Assembly: GCF_041008525.1 (NCBI RefSeq)
Contig: NZ_JBFLUG010000002.1
Location: forward strand, 1 to 64,000
Reading direction: 5' to 3'
Length of the DNA: 64,000 bases
Source of the DNA: Parafrankia sp041008525
GTDB taxonomy: Bacteria; Actinomycetota; Actinomycetes; Frankiales; Frankiaceae
Shown here: piece by piece, positions 35,340 to 45,400 of the stretch
Layout: the number at the start of each line of letters is the position of its first letter
Numbering within the stretch: the stretch's first letter is position 1
Program-made: the position numbers and the translations under genes
The notes under the pieces: generated by a model
Told to the model about the DNA's origin: nothing
Seen by the model: the letters and a program-made list of their open reading frames with translations, nothing else
Database searches by the model: none

Positions 35340-36766
35340 CGCGTCGTCCTCCTGTGGTCGGGTTCCTTCGTCAGCCGCCAGGCTGCTCCGCAGCAGCCGA
35401 GGAGCAGGAAGGTGAGACTGGCGATCAGCGAGAAGCTCATCGCGTCGAAGGTCACGTAGCTGAGCATCACGGCGAAGACGCTGGCCGCCAGCGCGCGGAT
35501 GAGGTCCCGGGAGCGCTGGTCGGGTGCCCGGCGCAGGGCGAGGACCACACAGACCAGCGGAATCACGAACAGCAGGATCAGCGCGACCAGGCCGACCACG
35601 CCGATCTCGACCAGGCCGCCCAGGAACTGGTTGTCGAGCGTGCGGTAGATGTCCGGCAGGAAGGTCCGGAAACCGCGGCCGAACAGCGGGGCCTGGTCGA
35701 GGTAGTAGCCGACCGTCGCGTAGTCGCTGGTCCGTCCGGAGGTGCTGGGGTCGTTGGCGACGTCGGAGAACATGCTGCGCACCGTGCCGAGCAGGCCGGG
35801 GACGGCCAGCCGCATGAGCACCAGGAAGATCGGCATGATGATCAGTGCCCGCACCCGGACGCGCGACGGCCATCCGGTGAACAGCACGATGACGGTGACC
35901 GCGGCGGCGAGCAGACCGCTGCGGGACAGCGTCATGGGAAGTGCCGCGAGCAGCATGATCACCCCGGCCCAGCGCAGCCGCCGGCGCAGCCGGCTCGCCG
36001 TCGGCAGCAGGGCGAAGTGGAACGCGAACGGAAGGATGGCCGCGAAGACCACCCCGGCCTCGATCGGATGGCTGGCGGTCGCCTTGATCCGCACGAAGGT
36101 CGACCTGGTGCTCAGCTCGTCGAAGTCGGCGATCGCCTGCAGGCCGGGCGGGCGGATCGCGGCGAGGGGGTTGAAGCCGGTGTAGAACTGCACGAGCCCG
36201 AGCAGTCCCAGCAGGCTCCCGCCGATCGCCAGCCGGCGCAGCAGGGTCTCCATCCGGTCGAGGCTCGGTATGCCGTCGCAGGCGATCAGCATGATCCCGA
36301 GCCAGCACATCGTCGCGATCAGGCCGCGGTCAGCCGCCCGGATCTCCGAGGCCGAGGTCACCCGCACGTTGGCCGCGGTGTAGCTGACCAGGACGACTAC
36401 GACGAACATCAGACCGGCGGTGCGGGTCGGGTTCGGCGCCTGCTCCAGGCCGAGGGCGGGATGGAGCCGTCCGCCGAGCCAGATCAGCAGGCCGATGAGG
36501 CCGAGCAGGTTGGCGGGCGTCGCCGCTGATCCGAGCGAGCCGATCACCAGCTGTGCGGACAGGCCGAGCAGCAGGAACACGAAGACCGTCAGCAGGCTGA
36601 CCGCGTCGAGGCCCGCAAGGCGGCCTGCCCAGCCCGGTGGCGCCAGACCGGCGCCCGGCGCGAGCCCTGGTGGGAGGCCTGGCGTGACCCGACGCCCCCA
36701 GTCCGCCCCGGCGCCGGAGCGGGGGCCGGCTGCGGAAGGCGAGGTCTCCGACGTGCCGGTGGTCAT
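35336..36766 (-). CDS. O-antigen polymerase/ligase-like membrane protein (Wzy_C)
   Basis: 476 residues with about 10-12 hydrophobic helices after a ~45-residue Pro/Gly N-terminus. The long external loop with TRSTFVRIKATASHPIEAG and the segment GYYLDQAPLFGRGFRTFLPD, then NQFLGGLVEIGVVGLVALIL, match the O-antigen ligase/polymerase (PF04932) pattern. Either polymerises repeat units (Wzy role) or transfers finished glycan. It overlaps Wzz-like and acetyltransferase genes by 4 bases on each side, as expected for a polymerisation module. Confidence 0.82.
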   Translation of the reverse strand: MTTGTSETSPSAAGPRSGAGADWGRRVTPGLPPGLAPGAGLAPPGWAGRLAGLDAVSLLTVFVFLLLGLSAQLVIGSLGSAATPANLLGLIGLLIWLGGRLHPALGLEQAPNPTRTAGLMFVVVVLVSYTAANVRVTSASEIRAADRGLIATMCWLGIMLIACDGIPSLDRMETLLRRLAIGGSLLGLLGLVQFYTGFNPLAAIRPPGLQAIADFDELSTRSTFVRIKATASHPIEAGVVFAAILPFAFHFALLPTASRLRRRLRWAGVIMLLAALPMTLSRSGLLAAAVTVIVLFTGWPSRVRVRALIIMPIFLVLMRLAVPGLLGTVRSMFSDVANDPSTSGRTSDYATVGYYLDQAPLFGRGFRTFLPDIYRTLDNQFLGGLVEIGVVGLVALILLFVIPLVCVVLALRRAPDQRSRDLIRALAASVFAVMLSYVTFDAMSFSLIASLTFLLLGCCGAAWRLTKEPDHRRTTR

Positions 36767-37650
36767 GAAGGTCGGTCGCTGCCCAGCGGCCGGCGGTCAA
36801 AGACCGACTGCGGGCTGTCCTCGCGCGCGTTCGGCCGCCGGAGCGGGATCCGGTAGGTGCGCTCGGTGTCGTTGTCCGCGCGCGCCTCGGACGGGGGATC
36901 GAAGGCGTCCTGCTGGTCGTACCGCTGGCGTTCCCGACGCTCGTCCTGCCGGGGCCCGGTCGTGGCCTCCGGCAGCCGCCCCGACGAGCCGCTGGGCGCG
37001 ATCGGTGCGATGGGGGGAGTGGGCGAGGCGGTCTGGGGCGCCGCCGGTCGCGGCGTGCGGATCCGGTCGAAGAGCAGCACGCCGAGGAAGGTGATCAGCC
37101 CGAAGGCGGCGAGTGCCAGCGCGGCGCGGGTGTAGCGGGCCTTCTGGTCGACGGTGACGTGTGGCTTCTGCGTGATCTTGTTCAGGACGAACCAGGATTC
37201 CCGGGGGGCCCCGCCCTTCTGCTGTTCCTCGTCCAGAACCTCGCCCAGCCTGGTGACCACATAGTCGACAGTGGTCACGACCGCGGCGCGATCGGGGCCC
37301 TTGGCCTGCACGTTCAGCACCGGGCCGGCAGCGTCGGTCGGAATTCCGATCATGTAGCCCGCCGTGGCCCCCTGCCGTTTCGCCTCGTCGACCGCGTCCG
37401 CGGTGCCGACCAGGCGGCTGATCACCTCCGCGGTGATGCGCAGTGCCTGCCCGAAACCCAGGTAGGGGTTGTCGACCTTTCCGGTGTCCGCGGAAACGGC
37501 CGACGGCAGCAGGAAGACCTGCGACGATCCCGCGTAGCTGACCGGCGTGGCGACAAAGGCGCCGATCGCGGCCACCAGGGTGAGGGCGATTCCTGCCGCG
37601 GTGAGCCGCCACCGGCGGAGCAGGATGGTGAGCGCGCCGTTCATCTGCAT
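36763..37650 (-). CDS. Wzz/chain-length-determinant-like protein
   Basis: 295 residues. TM1 (about residues 14-36, LTAAGIALTLVAAIGAFVA) and TM2 (about 175-195) bracket an external domain, the usual Wzz plan; a ~100-residue hydrophilic Pro/Arg/Asp-rich tail is cytoplasmic. QVFLLPSAVSADTGKVDNPY is the start of the external domain. No tyrosine-kinase domain is fused. Upstream of the polymerase in the same operon, so it probably sets polymer length. Met3 is an alternative start. Confidence 0.75.
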   Translation of the reverse strand: MQMNGALTILLRRWRLTAAGIALTLVAAIGAFVATPVSYAGSSQVFLLPSAVSADTGKVDNPYLGFGQALRITAEVISRLVGTADAVDEAKRQGATAGYMIGIPTDAAGPVLNVQAKGPDRAAVVTTVDYVVTRLGEVLDEEQQKGGAPRESWFVLNKITQKPHVTVDQKARYTRAALALAAFGLITFLGVLLFDRIRTPRPAAPQTASPTPPIAPIAPSGSSGRLPEATTGPRQDERRERQRYDQQDAFDPPSEARADNDTERTYRIPLRRPNAREDSPQSVFDRRPLGSDRPS

Positions 37651-37951
37651 CGCGCCTTTCTCCCGGCCCCGAGCTGGTCGGCCCGGCCAGACGGGTTCGG
37701 GAGAATCCGTGCCCGTGCCCGTGCCCGCGCCGGGCGCCGGGCCGGCCGGTCAGCCTGGCCTTCGGACATTGCGGCGGGTGGGCCCCACCCGCCGCGGCAC
37801 CGTCGCTCAGTGCGCGGTTTTCCGATTCGAGAAAGCAAGAGAGTACCCCCCCAGTGCCCAGGGCCAACGGCGGCCGCTGGCGGCATGCTCGTGCGGGAAA
37901 GCTGGTCGGCCCATGGCCGGGCCGTGCACAGGTCGGCGCCGTCGCCCGTGC
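37651..37951. other. 301-bp gap between two Wzz-like genes
   Basis: Holds a strong inverted repeat at 37771-37795 (see terminator) and, on the minus strand, a run of eight G residues around 37845-37852 followed by less GC-rich DNA that may be the promoter of the Wzz-polymerase-acetyltransferase operon. No coding sequence is seen. Confidence 0.5.
37771..37795 (-). terminator. Perfect 12-bp inverted repeat
   Basis: GCGGCGGGTGGG and CCCACCCGCCGC flank one central base, 157 bases downstream of the short Wzz-like gene. Very stable hairpin; likely ends that transcript before the next operon. Confidence 0.55.
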
Positions 37952-38563
37952 TCATCGGCCGGCGCCGCGGGCCGGCCGCAGGTAGCCGGCGCGCCGGGCG
38001 CTGGTTCCCACGGCTGCGGTCGAAAGCGCGGCGACCAGGAGAACTCCGGCTGCCGCCCGGGGGCGGCTGCCCCCGGCGTAGGATGCCGGGCTCGCCGGGC
38101 CGGTCGACTCCCGGTGCCCGCGCGGGAGCGGGACGATGACGATGCGCTTCGCCTCGGGAATCTCGTCCTGCCAGGTGTCGAGCTGCTCCGACAGCCGGTT
38201 CACCACCGCGTTGACCGTGTCGCGGGCCACCGCACCGTCGGTGTCCGCGGCGACAATGCTGATGATGGTGCTTCGTTCGATGACGTCCGCGAACGGTTCG
38301 GTGCTGTTTCGCGAGAAAGCAAGCTGGAAATCGGTCAGGTGTCCGGCGCCCAGCGCACCTGGCCGGGTGAGCTCGGAACGGGCGTAATAGATCAGCAGCT
38401 CGCCGGCGAACTGGGCGTTGACCGCGTCGTCACGACCCTGGTCCACCCGTAGAACAACGGCGACGCTCGCTGCCTGGGGTGGCGGGCGCAGAAAAAGCGC
38501 CACCGCCCCCACTGTGACTCCGGCCGCCAGCACGGCGGCAACCAAAACCCGGGCCCGCCCCAT
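37952..38563 (-). CDS. Short Wzz-like two-TM membrane protein
   Basis: 203 residues. TM1 near residues 5-25 (VLVAAVLAAGVTVGAVALFL), an external middle part (VVLRVDQGRDDAVNAQFAGE, TDFQLAFSRNSTEPFADVIE), and a second hydrophobic segment near 170-187. The layout is that of a small chain-length determinant without a kinase. Divergent from the GT gene at 38861 across a 17-bp repeat array. It may pair with the longer Wzz-like protein. Confidence 0.68.
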   Translation of the reverse strand: MGRARVLVAAVLAAGVTVGAVALFLRPPPQAASVAVVLRVDQGRDDAVNAQFAGELLIYYARSELTRPGALGAGHLTDFQLAFSRNSTEPFADVIERSTIISIVAADTDGAVARDTVNAVVNRLSEQLDTWQDEIPEAKRIVIVPLPRGHRESTGPASPASYAGGSRPRAAAGVLLVAALSTAAVGTSARRAGYLRPARGAGR

Positions 38564-38662
38564 TCCCGTCCCCCCAAGGCGCCCTCGCCGGTCGGCGTTG
38601 GGCGGATGTGATCCGCTCCCGTGAGCTTCGCATGATCGGAGCCGATTGTGCCCCCTGTCGCG

Positions 38663-38715
38663 GAGATCTCAGGCCGTGTGAGATCTCTGGCCGCACGAGA
38701 TCTCGGGCCAGGCAA
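38663..38715. repeat. 17-bp tandem array with GAGATCTC palindromes (array B)
   Basis: Three units start at 38663, 38680 and 38697, exactly 17 bp apart; each opens with the palindrome GAGATCTC followed by (A/T/G)GGCC. A GCATGATCGG motif lies about 35 bases upstream. The array sits in the 297-bp divergent gap between the short Wzz-like gene and the GT gene. Confidence 0.8.
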
Positions 38716-38860
38716 GAGACGGCCGGCAACGTCGTGCTCCACCCACCACCATAGGGCAGTCGCCCGGACGGCTGCCGGCCGGCCGACGCGCGCCCGATAC
38801 GGGTCGGTTACCATCGGCCACGCATTCGTGGGCGCGGATGTTCAATCGGGAGGGGGACCG

Positions 38861-40102
38861 ATGAGCGGCGCCGTGCGCGCAACCGGCCTGCCGGCGGCTA
38901 CACAGTGGCACGAAATTGTTACCGTGTGTGCGACGAACCGTTGGGATGGCGTCAAGCTACACGACCGTTCGCTGGCGGAGCAGCTGGCCCGGCACGTTCC
39001 CGTGCTGTATGTCGACCCGCCGATCTCACCGGCTACTCCACGGCGGCGGGCCGACATCGCGCCGCCCGCCGCGCCGCGGGTGCGCATGGTGGCGCCGAAC
39101 CTGGCCCATCTCGCGCCGGTGGTCCTGCCCGGCCTGCGCCGGCGCGGGGTTGCCCCGGCCAACGCGGAGATCGCGCGGCGGCAGATCGGGCGGGCGGTGC
39201 GCGAGCTGGGCGCGCCCGTGGCCGCGCTGGTCGAGGCCGATGTGCTGCTGCCCGCCTTCGGCGCGGCCCGGGAGCGGCTCCGGGTGTACTGGGCGCAGGA
39301 CGACTATGCCGGGGGCGCGGCGCTGCTCGGCCTCGACCCGGTGCGGGTGCAGGTCGCCGAGGTGAAGGTGGCGGCGAAGGCCGACGTGGTGATCGCCGCG
39401 AGTCCGGTCGTCCACGACAAGCTGGCCGCGCTGGGCGCGAATCCCGTGCTGATTCCGTACGGCTGCGATCCCGGGGCTTTTGCCGGCGTCGAGTCCGCGC
39501 CACTGCCGGAAGACGTCCACCTTCGGGCCCCGATCGCAGGGCTAGTTGGGCATATCAATGCGCGAATCGATCTGAATCTGCTGGAAGCGGTGGCGGCCGA
39601 GGGGCATTCCCTCCTGCTGGTCGGCCCGATCGATCCGGCCTTCGAACCGCTGCGGATGCAGGCACTGCTCGCCCGAAAGAACGTCGAGGCGGTGGGGCGG
39701 AAGCCCGCGGAGCAGCTGCCGAGCTATCTGCGGGTCATCGACGTGGGGCTTGTGCCATACGCCGATACTCCCTTCAACCGTGGTAGCTTCCCTTTGAAGA
39801 CTCTGGAGTACCTCGCAGCAGGGCGAGCTGCTGTCTCGACGGATCTGCCGGCCACGCGCTGGCTGGATTCATCGCTGATAGTCACTGCCACGACGCCGTC
39901 GCACTTCACGGCGGCGGTCACCGCGGAGCTGCAACGCGAGCGGTCCGGCCAGCTGGCCGCCGCGCGCCGCGCGTTCGCGGAAAGCCACAGCTGGGAGCAC
40001 CGGGCCGCCGCCTTCGCCGCGGCGCTCCGGGTCACCCGACCTGACGGTTCTGTGTCCATGTACGGGGGGGACCGACCGGAGGTTCGCAATGACCGTGCGT
40101 AA
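38861..40102 (+). CDS. GT-B fold glycosyltransferase (GT4-like)
   Basis: 413 residues. ATNRWDGVKLHDRSLAEQLA and VPVLYVDPPISPATP form the N-terminal part, VYWAQDDYAGGAALLGL the middle, and VGLVPYADTPFNRGSFPLKTLEYLAAGRAAV the donor-site region with the conserved glutamate. Similar in plan to the GT-B half of the fusion at 30542. GGGAGGGGG lies ahead of ATG 38861, fixing the start. Its 3' end overlaps the DUF4082/beta-helix gene by 14 bases. Donor and acceptor unknown. Confidence 0.8.
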   Translation: MSGAVRATGLPAATQWHEIVTVCATNRWDGVKLHDRSLAEQLARHVPVLYVDPPISPATPRRRADIAPPAAPRVRMVAPNLAHLAPVVLPGLRRRGVAPANAEIARRQIGRAVRELGAPVAALVEADVLLPAFGAARERLRVYWAQDDYAGGAALLGLDPVRVQVAEVKVAAKADVVIAASPVVHDKLAALGANPVLIPYGCDPGAFAGVESAPLPEDVHLRAPIAGLVGHINARIDLNLLEAVAAEGHSLLLVGPIDPAFEPLRMQALLARKNVEAVGRKPAEQLPSYLRVIDVGLVPYADTPFNRGSFPLKTLEYLAAGRAAVSTDLPATRWLDSSLIVTATTPSHFTAAVTAELQRERSGQLAAARRAFAESHSWEHRAAAFAAALRVTRPDGSVSMYGGDRPEVRNDRA

Positions 40103-41912
40103 CGCATCAGGCGATACCGGTACAGCAGACGAGATCGCGGAGGAAACAGGGAGCGGGCCTGCCCCCGGCCCGGCCGGTGACGGCGCCGAGCCTGGATCCG
40201 GCGCCGTCTTCTCCCGCCCGGCCTCCGGGGCCCGACGGGCCGGGCGTCCCCGGGCATCCGGTGGCGGGCGGCGCCGGCGGCGGCGGGCACCCCGCACCGC
40301 CCAGCCCGCACCGTTCCGTCCGCGCACCCTGTCGATCATCGTGGCCGTCGCGCTGCTCGCCGGTGTGACCGGCCTGGTGGTCGGTCTCCAGACCAACTCC
40401 GGCTCCAACGACCTGAACGTGACCGAGGCCGGGCGTTCCGGTGGCCCCGCCAGCGTGATCAGCCTCTGGGGCTCCAGCGCGCGCCTGCCGGTCCAGACCA
40501 GCCCCGACACCCGCCGGGTCGTGCTCGGCCTGCGGTTCCGCGCCGAGACCTCGGGCGAGGTCTCGGCGCTGCGGGTCTTCCGGCCAGGTGCCGGCGGCGG
40601 CCCGAACACCGGGGCCCTGTGGTCCGCCGACGGGCGGCTGCTCAGCACCCTCACGATCCCCGACAGCGACCGCGGCGGGTGGCGCCGCGGTGCGTTCGGG
40701 CGGCCGGTCGCCCTCCAGGCCGGGCGTACCTACGTCGCCGCCTACCAGGTGGAGACCGGCGGCTACGTCGACCAGGTCAACTACTTCGCCAACGGCCAGG
40801 TGCGCAAGGTCGGCCCACTGGTGGCGCTCGCCGGGGTGTACACCTACCGCGCCTCCGCCTTCCCGAACGAGACCTGGGAGGCGAGCAACTACTACGTCGA
40901 CGTCGAGTTCCGGCCAGGCAGCCGCCCGTCGGGCGCGCCGGTGACGGCCCCGCCGTCCCCGGGCCCGAACGCGACAGCGCCGCCCTCGTCGCCGGCCCCG
41001 TCCGGCACCGCGGGCCCGGGCGCGACTCCCCAGCCACCGGCTCCCACCGCCCCCGCGACCGGTAACCCGGCTCCTGGCGCGACCAACCCGGGAGTGCCCC
41101 CGCCGTCCTCCGGCGGCGGGGCCGCGACGCGGGACTGGCCGGGAGCGCACAACACCGGCGTCAGGGCCGGGGTGACCCTCACTCCCTCCCGCTCGATCAC
41201 GGTCACCGAGGACAACACGGTGATCAGCAACCTGGACGTGAAGGGCACCATCAAGGTCCGGGCCCGCAACGTGACCATCCGCAACGTCCGGGTGCACGGC
41301 TGTGGTGAGGGCGGTGCCATCGACACCGGCTACATGCAGGACAGGACGGGCCCGACCCTGATCGAGGACGTCGAGGTCAGCGGTGACGGCCTGTCCTGCG
41401 ACCGGTCCGGTATCGGGAACTCCAACATGACGATCCGCCGGGCCAACATCCACGGTTTCCGGGCCGGTATCTACTCGGACGGCAGCACGGTGGTCGAGGG
41501 CAGCTGGGTGCACGACCTGTACTCGAACCAGTCGTCGCACATGGACGGCTTCCTCTCGAACGGCGGCTCGAACCTCACCCTCATCGGCAACACGATCGAA
41601 TGTGCCGTCCCGGACGGGAACGACTACTGCACGGGCTCGATCGGCCTGTTCGGCGACTTCGCGCCCATCCAGAACGTGCTGATCCAGCGGAACCTCTTCA
41701 ACACGCAGGGCTCCTACTGCGTGTATGGCGGCTCGGGCGACCAGAAGCCGTTCCCGGTGGCGAAGAACGTCCGCATCCTGGACAACACCTTCGGCCGCCG
41801 CTACCACGCCGCCTGCGGCACCTACGGGACCATCGCGGGCTTCGTGCGCGGCAACGGCAACGAGGTGGCCGGCAACGTCTGGGCCGAGACCGGGGCGCCG
41901 GTGACCCTCTGA
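40089..41912 (+). CDS. Membrane-anchored DUF4082 plus right-handed beta-helix protein
   Basis: 607 residues: acidic then Arg-rich cytoplasmic N-terminus, TM at about 81-101, a DUF4082 beta-sandwich (about 115-278: VVLGLRFRAETSGEVSALRV, YYVDVEF end), a Pro/Ala linker, and a parallel beta-helix (about 350-607: NTVISNLDVKGTIKVRARNV, DGFLSNGGSNLTLIGNTIE). The helix half resembles pectate-lyase-like folds and may bind, cut or epimerise polysaccharide outside the cell. It starts 14 bases inside the GT gene, which ties a surface enzyme to glycan synthesis. Confidence 0.8.
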   Translation: MTVRNASGDTGTADEIAEETGSGPAPGPAGDGAEPGSGAVFSRPASGARRAGRPRASGGGRRRRRRAPRTAQPAPFRPRTLSIIVAVALLAGVTGLVVGLQTNSGSNDLNVTEAGRSGGPASVISLWGSSARLPVQTSPDTRRVVLGLRFRAETSGEVSALRVFRPGAGGGPNTGALWSADGRLLSTLTIPDSDRGGWRRGAFGRPVALQAGRTYVAAYQVETGGYVDQVNYFANGQVRKVGPLVALAGVYTYRASAFPNETWEASNYYVDVEFRPGSRPSGAPVTAPPSPGPNATAPPSSPAPSGTAGPGATPQPPAPTAPATGNPAPGATNPGVPPPSSGGGAATRDWPGAHNTGVRAGVTLTPSRSITVTEDNTVISNLDVKGTIKVRARNVTIRNVRVHGCGEGGAIDTGYMQDRTGPTLIEDVEVSGDGLSCDRSGIGNSNMTIRRANIHGFRAGIYSDGSTVVEGSWVHDLYSNQSSHMDGFLSNGGSNLTLIGNTIECAVPDGNDYCTGSIGLFGDFAPIQNVLIQRNLFNTQGSYCVYGGSGDQKPFPVAKNVRILDNTFGRRYHAACGTYGTIAGFVRGNGNEVAGNVWAETGAPVTL

Positions 41913-41932
41913 GGGTTGGGTGACGCGCACCT

Positions 41933-41970
41933 CCACCCCTGAATCCCGCAACCACCCCTGAATTCCGCAA
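41933..41970. repeat. 19-bp tandem duplication
   Basis: CCACCCCTGAATCCCGCAA (41933-41951) is followed directly by a copy with one C-to-T change (41952-41970), 20 bases past the beta-helix stop codon. Confidence 0.85.
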
Positions 41971-41984
41971 CACACTGGCTGGCG

Positions 41985-42034
41985 CGAGGTGGGTGGCGTC
42001 GGCGGCCGAAGTGCCGCCGGTGCCACCCACCTCG
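41985..42034 (+). terminator. Long stem-loop terminator
   Basis: CGAGGTGGGTGGC (41985-41997) pairs perfectly with GCCACCCACCTCG (42022-42034), and the interior adds GGCGGC/GCCGCC around CGAAGT. This near-continuous hairpin ends the GT-beta-helix transcript. Confidence 0.7.
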
Positions 42035-42485
42035 TCGCATGTCCGGGCTCGGCAGCCGGAGGGGCCGGCACGGCGGACGAACAACGGCATGACGCCAGAC
42101 GAACCACCTTCGGTGGGCGATCGCCGCTACGCTGTACGGGTTTGCCTGAATGGGGTATGTGCGCTAGCGTTTCGTGTCGCCACAGCGGCACCAATCAGGG
42201 GGTATGTGCCGCGCGGCGTGGGGGGTTCACATGCACGTTTTCTCGTCGCGGCAGTTTCTGTCGCCTGTTGACGGTCTGTACGCATCCGGGCACGTTGCTG
42301 CCCTGATGTGACGTCTCCTCGCCTGGCCGGAGTCCGGCGCGTGACTGTTCCGCGCCGGTCCCTCAGGGGCCTGTCCCGCTGACGGCTTGCGCCGTTTTCC
42401 TCAACCCACAGATGCCATCCGGCCGGACCTGACCCGGCGGGCCGGGGCGAGGACATGGAACCTGTCCTGAATTCGGGAGATCGCG
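42035..42485 (+). promoter_or_regulatory. 451-bp leader/promoter region of the DMFase-like gene
   Basis: No ORF is credible here. GGGGTATGTGC occurs twice, at 42152-42162 and 42199-42209, 47 bp apart, and may be an activator site. The stretch around 42130-42290 is less GC-rich and contains T-runs, as expected for a promoter. The large secreted protein starts at 42486. Confidence 0.45.
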
Positions 42486-45400
42486 ATGCAGTCTCGTCGG
42501 CGCGTGGCCAGCCTCTGGCGTCGTGGCTCGATCCCTTCGCTGCCGGGCCGCCGTCACAGGTCCCGGGCCGTCGGGCACCCGGCCCGGCGCGCCCTGTGGC
42601 GGGTCGCGCTTCTCGCGTTGCTGGTGGGCGCCGCCTCCGCCGGTCTCACCGCCGTGCCGGTGGGGTCCGTCCTGCCGGCGGCACTGACGCCGCCGGCAGC
42701 CCAGGCCGCGGGGCCGTGCGATCCGCCGGTCAACCCGATCGTCTGTGAGAACAGCCAGGCCGGCACACCGCAGTCGCAGTGGCTCCTCACCGGCGCCGGC
42801 GACCCGTCCATTCAGGGCTTCGGCACGCAGATCAGCGTCAACAAGGGCGAGACGATCCGCTTCAAGGTGAAGACGGACGCCTCCGACTACCGCATCGACA
42901 TCTACCGGATGGGCTACTACCAGGGCAACGGCGCACGCCGGCTCGACACCATCGACCCGAGCGCGGCCCTGCCGCAGATCCAGCCCGCGTGCTACACCGA
43001 CCAGACCACCCATCTGGTCGACTGCGGCAACTGGGGCGAGTCGGCGTCCTGGCAGGTTCCCTCGACCGCGGTCTCCGGCATCTACTTCGCGATCCTGCAC
43101 CGTGAGGACACCGGTGGCGAGGGCCAGATCACCTGGGTCGTGCGGGACGACGCAAGCCACAGCGACGTCCTCGTGCAGGCCTCGGACACGACCTGGCAGG
43201 CCTACAACTGCTACGGCGGGTACAGCCTGTACGAGCTGAGTGACACCTGCCGCCAGGCGAAGAAGGTCAGCTACAACCGGCCGTTCGCGACCCCGGAGAA
43301 CAAGTTCCAGGACTGGGTGCTCAGCTCCGAGTACCCGATGATCCGGTTCCTGGAAGCGAACGGGTACGACCTGAGCTACACGAGCGGCATCGACTCGGAC
43401 CGCTCCGGCGCGCTGCTGCGCAACCACCGCACCTTCGTCTCCTCCGGCCACGACGAGTACTGGTCCGGCGCGCAGCGGACGAACGTCGAGGGTGCCCGGG
43501 ACGCCGGGGTCAACCTCGCGTTCTTCTCGGGCAACACGGTCTACTGGAAGGTCCGCTGGGAGCAGAGCATCGACGGGTCGGGACAGGCCTACCGAACGAT
43601 GGTCTGCTACAAGGAGTCGCGCGACAACGCCAAGATCGACCCGTCCAGCGAGTGGACCGGCACCTGGCGCGACGCGCGCTTCTCCCCGCCGTCGGACGGC
43701 GGCAAGCCCGAGAACGCGCTGACCGGCACCTACTGGCTCGTCCAGAGCGACTACCACGCGATCAAGGTGCCGGCCGCGGACGGCCGGATGCGGTTCTGGC
43801 GCGACACGGGCGTCGACGATCTCACCGGGAACGAGGTGGCGACGCTCGCGCCCAGCACCCTGGCCTACGAGTGGGAAACCGACATCGACAACGGGTTCCG
43901 GCCGGCGGGCCTGTTCCAGGTCGCCCATTCGGACGTCCCGGATGCCGTGTCCGTGGTGAAGGACGCCTACGGAAACGTCGTGGAGCCCGGCTCGGCCATG
44001 CACGCGATGACGATGTACCGGGCGGACAGCGGTGCGCTGGTCTTCAGCTCGGGCACCATCCAGTGGTCCTGGGGGCTCGACGAGTCGAACCCGGACAGCA
44101 CTCCGCCGGACAGACGGATGCGCCAGGCCACCGTCAACCTGTTCGCTGACATGGACGCCCAACCGGCCACCCTGATCGATGGCCTGACCAGGGCGACCGC
44201 CTCCACCGACAGCACCGGCCCGGCGGTCACCATCACCTCGCCGGCGGGCGGCGCCGCGCACCTGAACGGGGCCGCGGTCACGGTCACCGGGACCGCGGCC
44301 GACGCCGGCGGCGGTGTCGTCGGCGGCGTCGAGGTCTCCCTCGACAACGGCCAGACCTGGCATCCCGCCCAGGGGCGGGAGTCCTGGACCTACACCGGCG
44401 CGGCGGTCGGCGTCGGCGCGGTGTCGATCAGAGCCCGGGCCTCGGACGACAGCGGCAACATCGGCGCGACCGCCCAGGTCGCGACCACGGTGTCCTGCCC
44501 CTGCACGATCTTCCCGACGGATGCGGTGCCGGCGACCCCGGCGAGCGACGACGGTGCGGCGATCAACGTCGGCCTGAAGTTCACCTCCACGGCGGACGGC
44601 TCGATCACCGGTGCCCGGTTCTACAAGGGCCCCGGCAACACCGGCACCCACACGGCGACGCTGTGGACGGCCGACGGCACGCCGCTGGCCAGCGGGACCT
44701 TCGTCGACGAGACCGCGAGTGGCTGGCAGACCGTCAGCTTCCCGCAGGCGGTGGGTGTCACGAAGGACACCACCTACGTGATCTCCTACCACGCTCCGTC
44801 CGGCCACTACGCGGCTGATCCCGGCGCCTTCACCAACGCCGGTACGACCGGTCTGCCGCTGCGGGCGCTGCCCGCCGGGCCGACGGCGTCCAACGGCGTG
44901 TACCGGTACGGGCCGGCGGGGCAGTTCCCGAACCAGTCCGTCGCACCGGCGGCCGGCCAGCTCAACTCCTCCTGGAACTACTGGGTGGACGCGATCTTCT
45001 CCGACGCGTCGGCCGCGGACGTCTCCCCGCCCTCGGTGACCGCGCGGACGCCGGGCGCGGCGGCGACCAACATCGACCCGGCCACGACCGTCACCGCCAC
45101 GTTCTCCGAGGACATCACCGCCGGCAGCGCCTCGCTGGTGCTCCGCGACGCGGCGAACGCCGTGGTCCCCTCGGCGGTCGCCTACAACGCCACCGACCGC
45201 CGGATCACCCTCACACCGAACGCGACCCTGCCCAGCGGGAGCACGTTCACCGCGGTGCTGTCCGGCGCCAGTGACGCCGAGGGCAACGTCATGAACCCGG
45301 CGATGTGGTCGTTCACGACGGCCGGCCCGCGCACCTGCCCCTGCACGATCTGGGACGCCTCCGCGACACCGGCGGTGCCCGCGGCCGACGACCCGGGCGC

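Noticed and set aside
32854..36766. Exosortase/PEP-CTERM locus suggested by AsnB plus O-antigen ligase
   Set aside because: No exosortase or PEP-CTERM substrate gene is present; a uronic-acid amidation role fits the other genes better.
38663..38715. Possible CRISPR array
   Set aside because: Units are 17 bp and contiguous, with no separate spacers, and there are no cas genes in the window.
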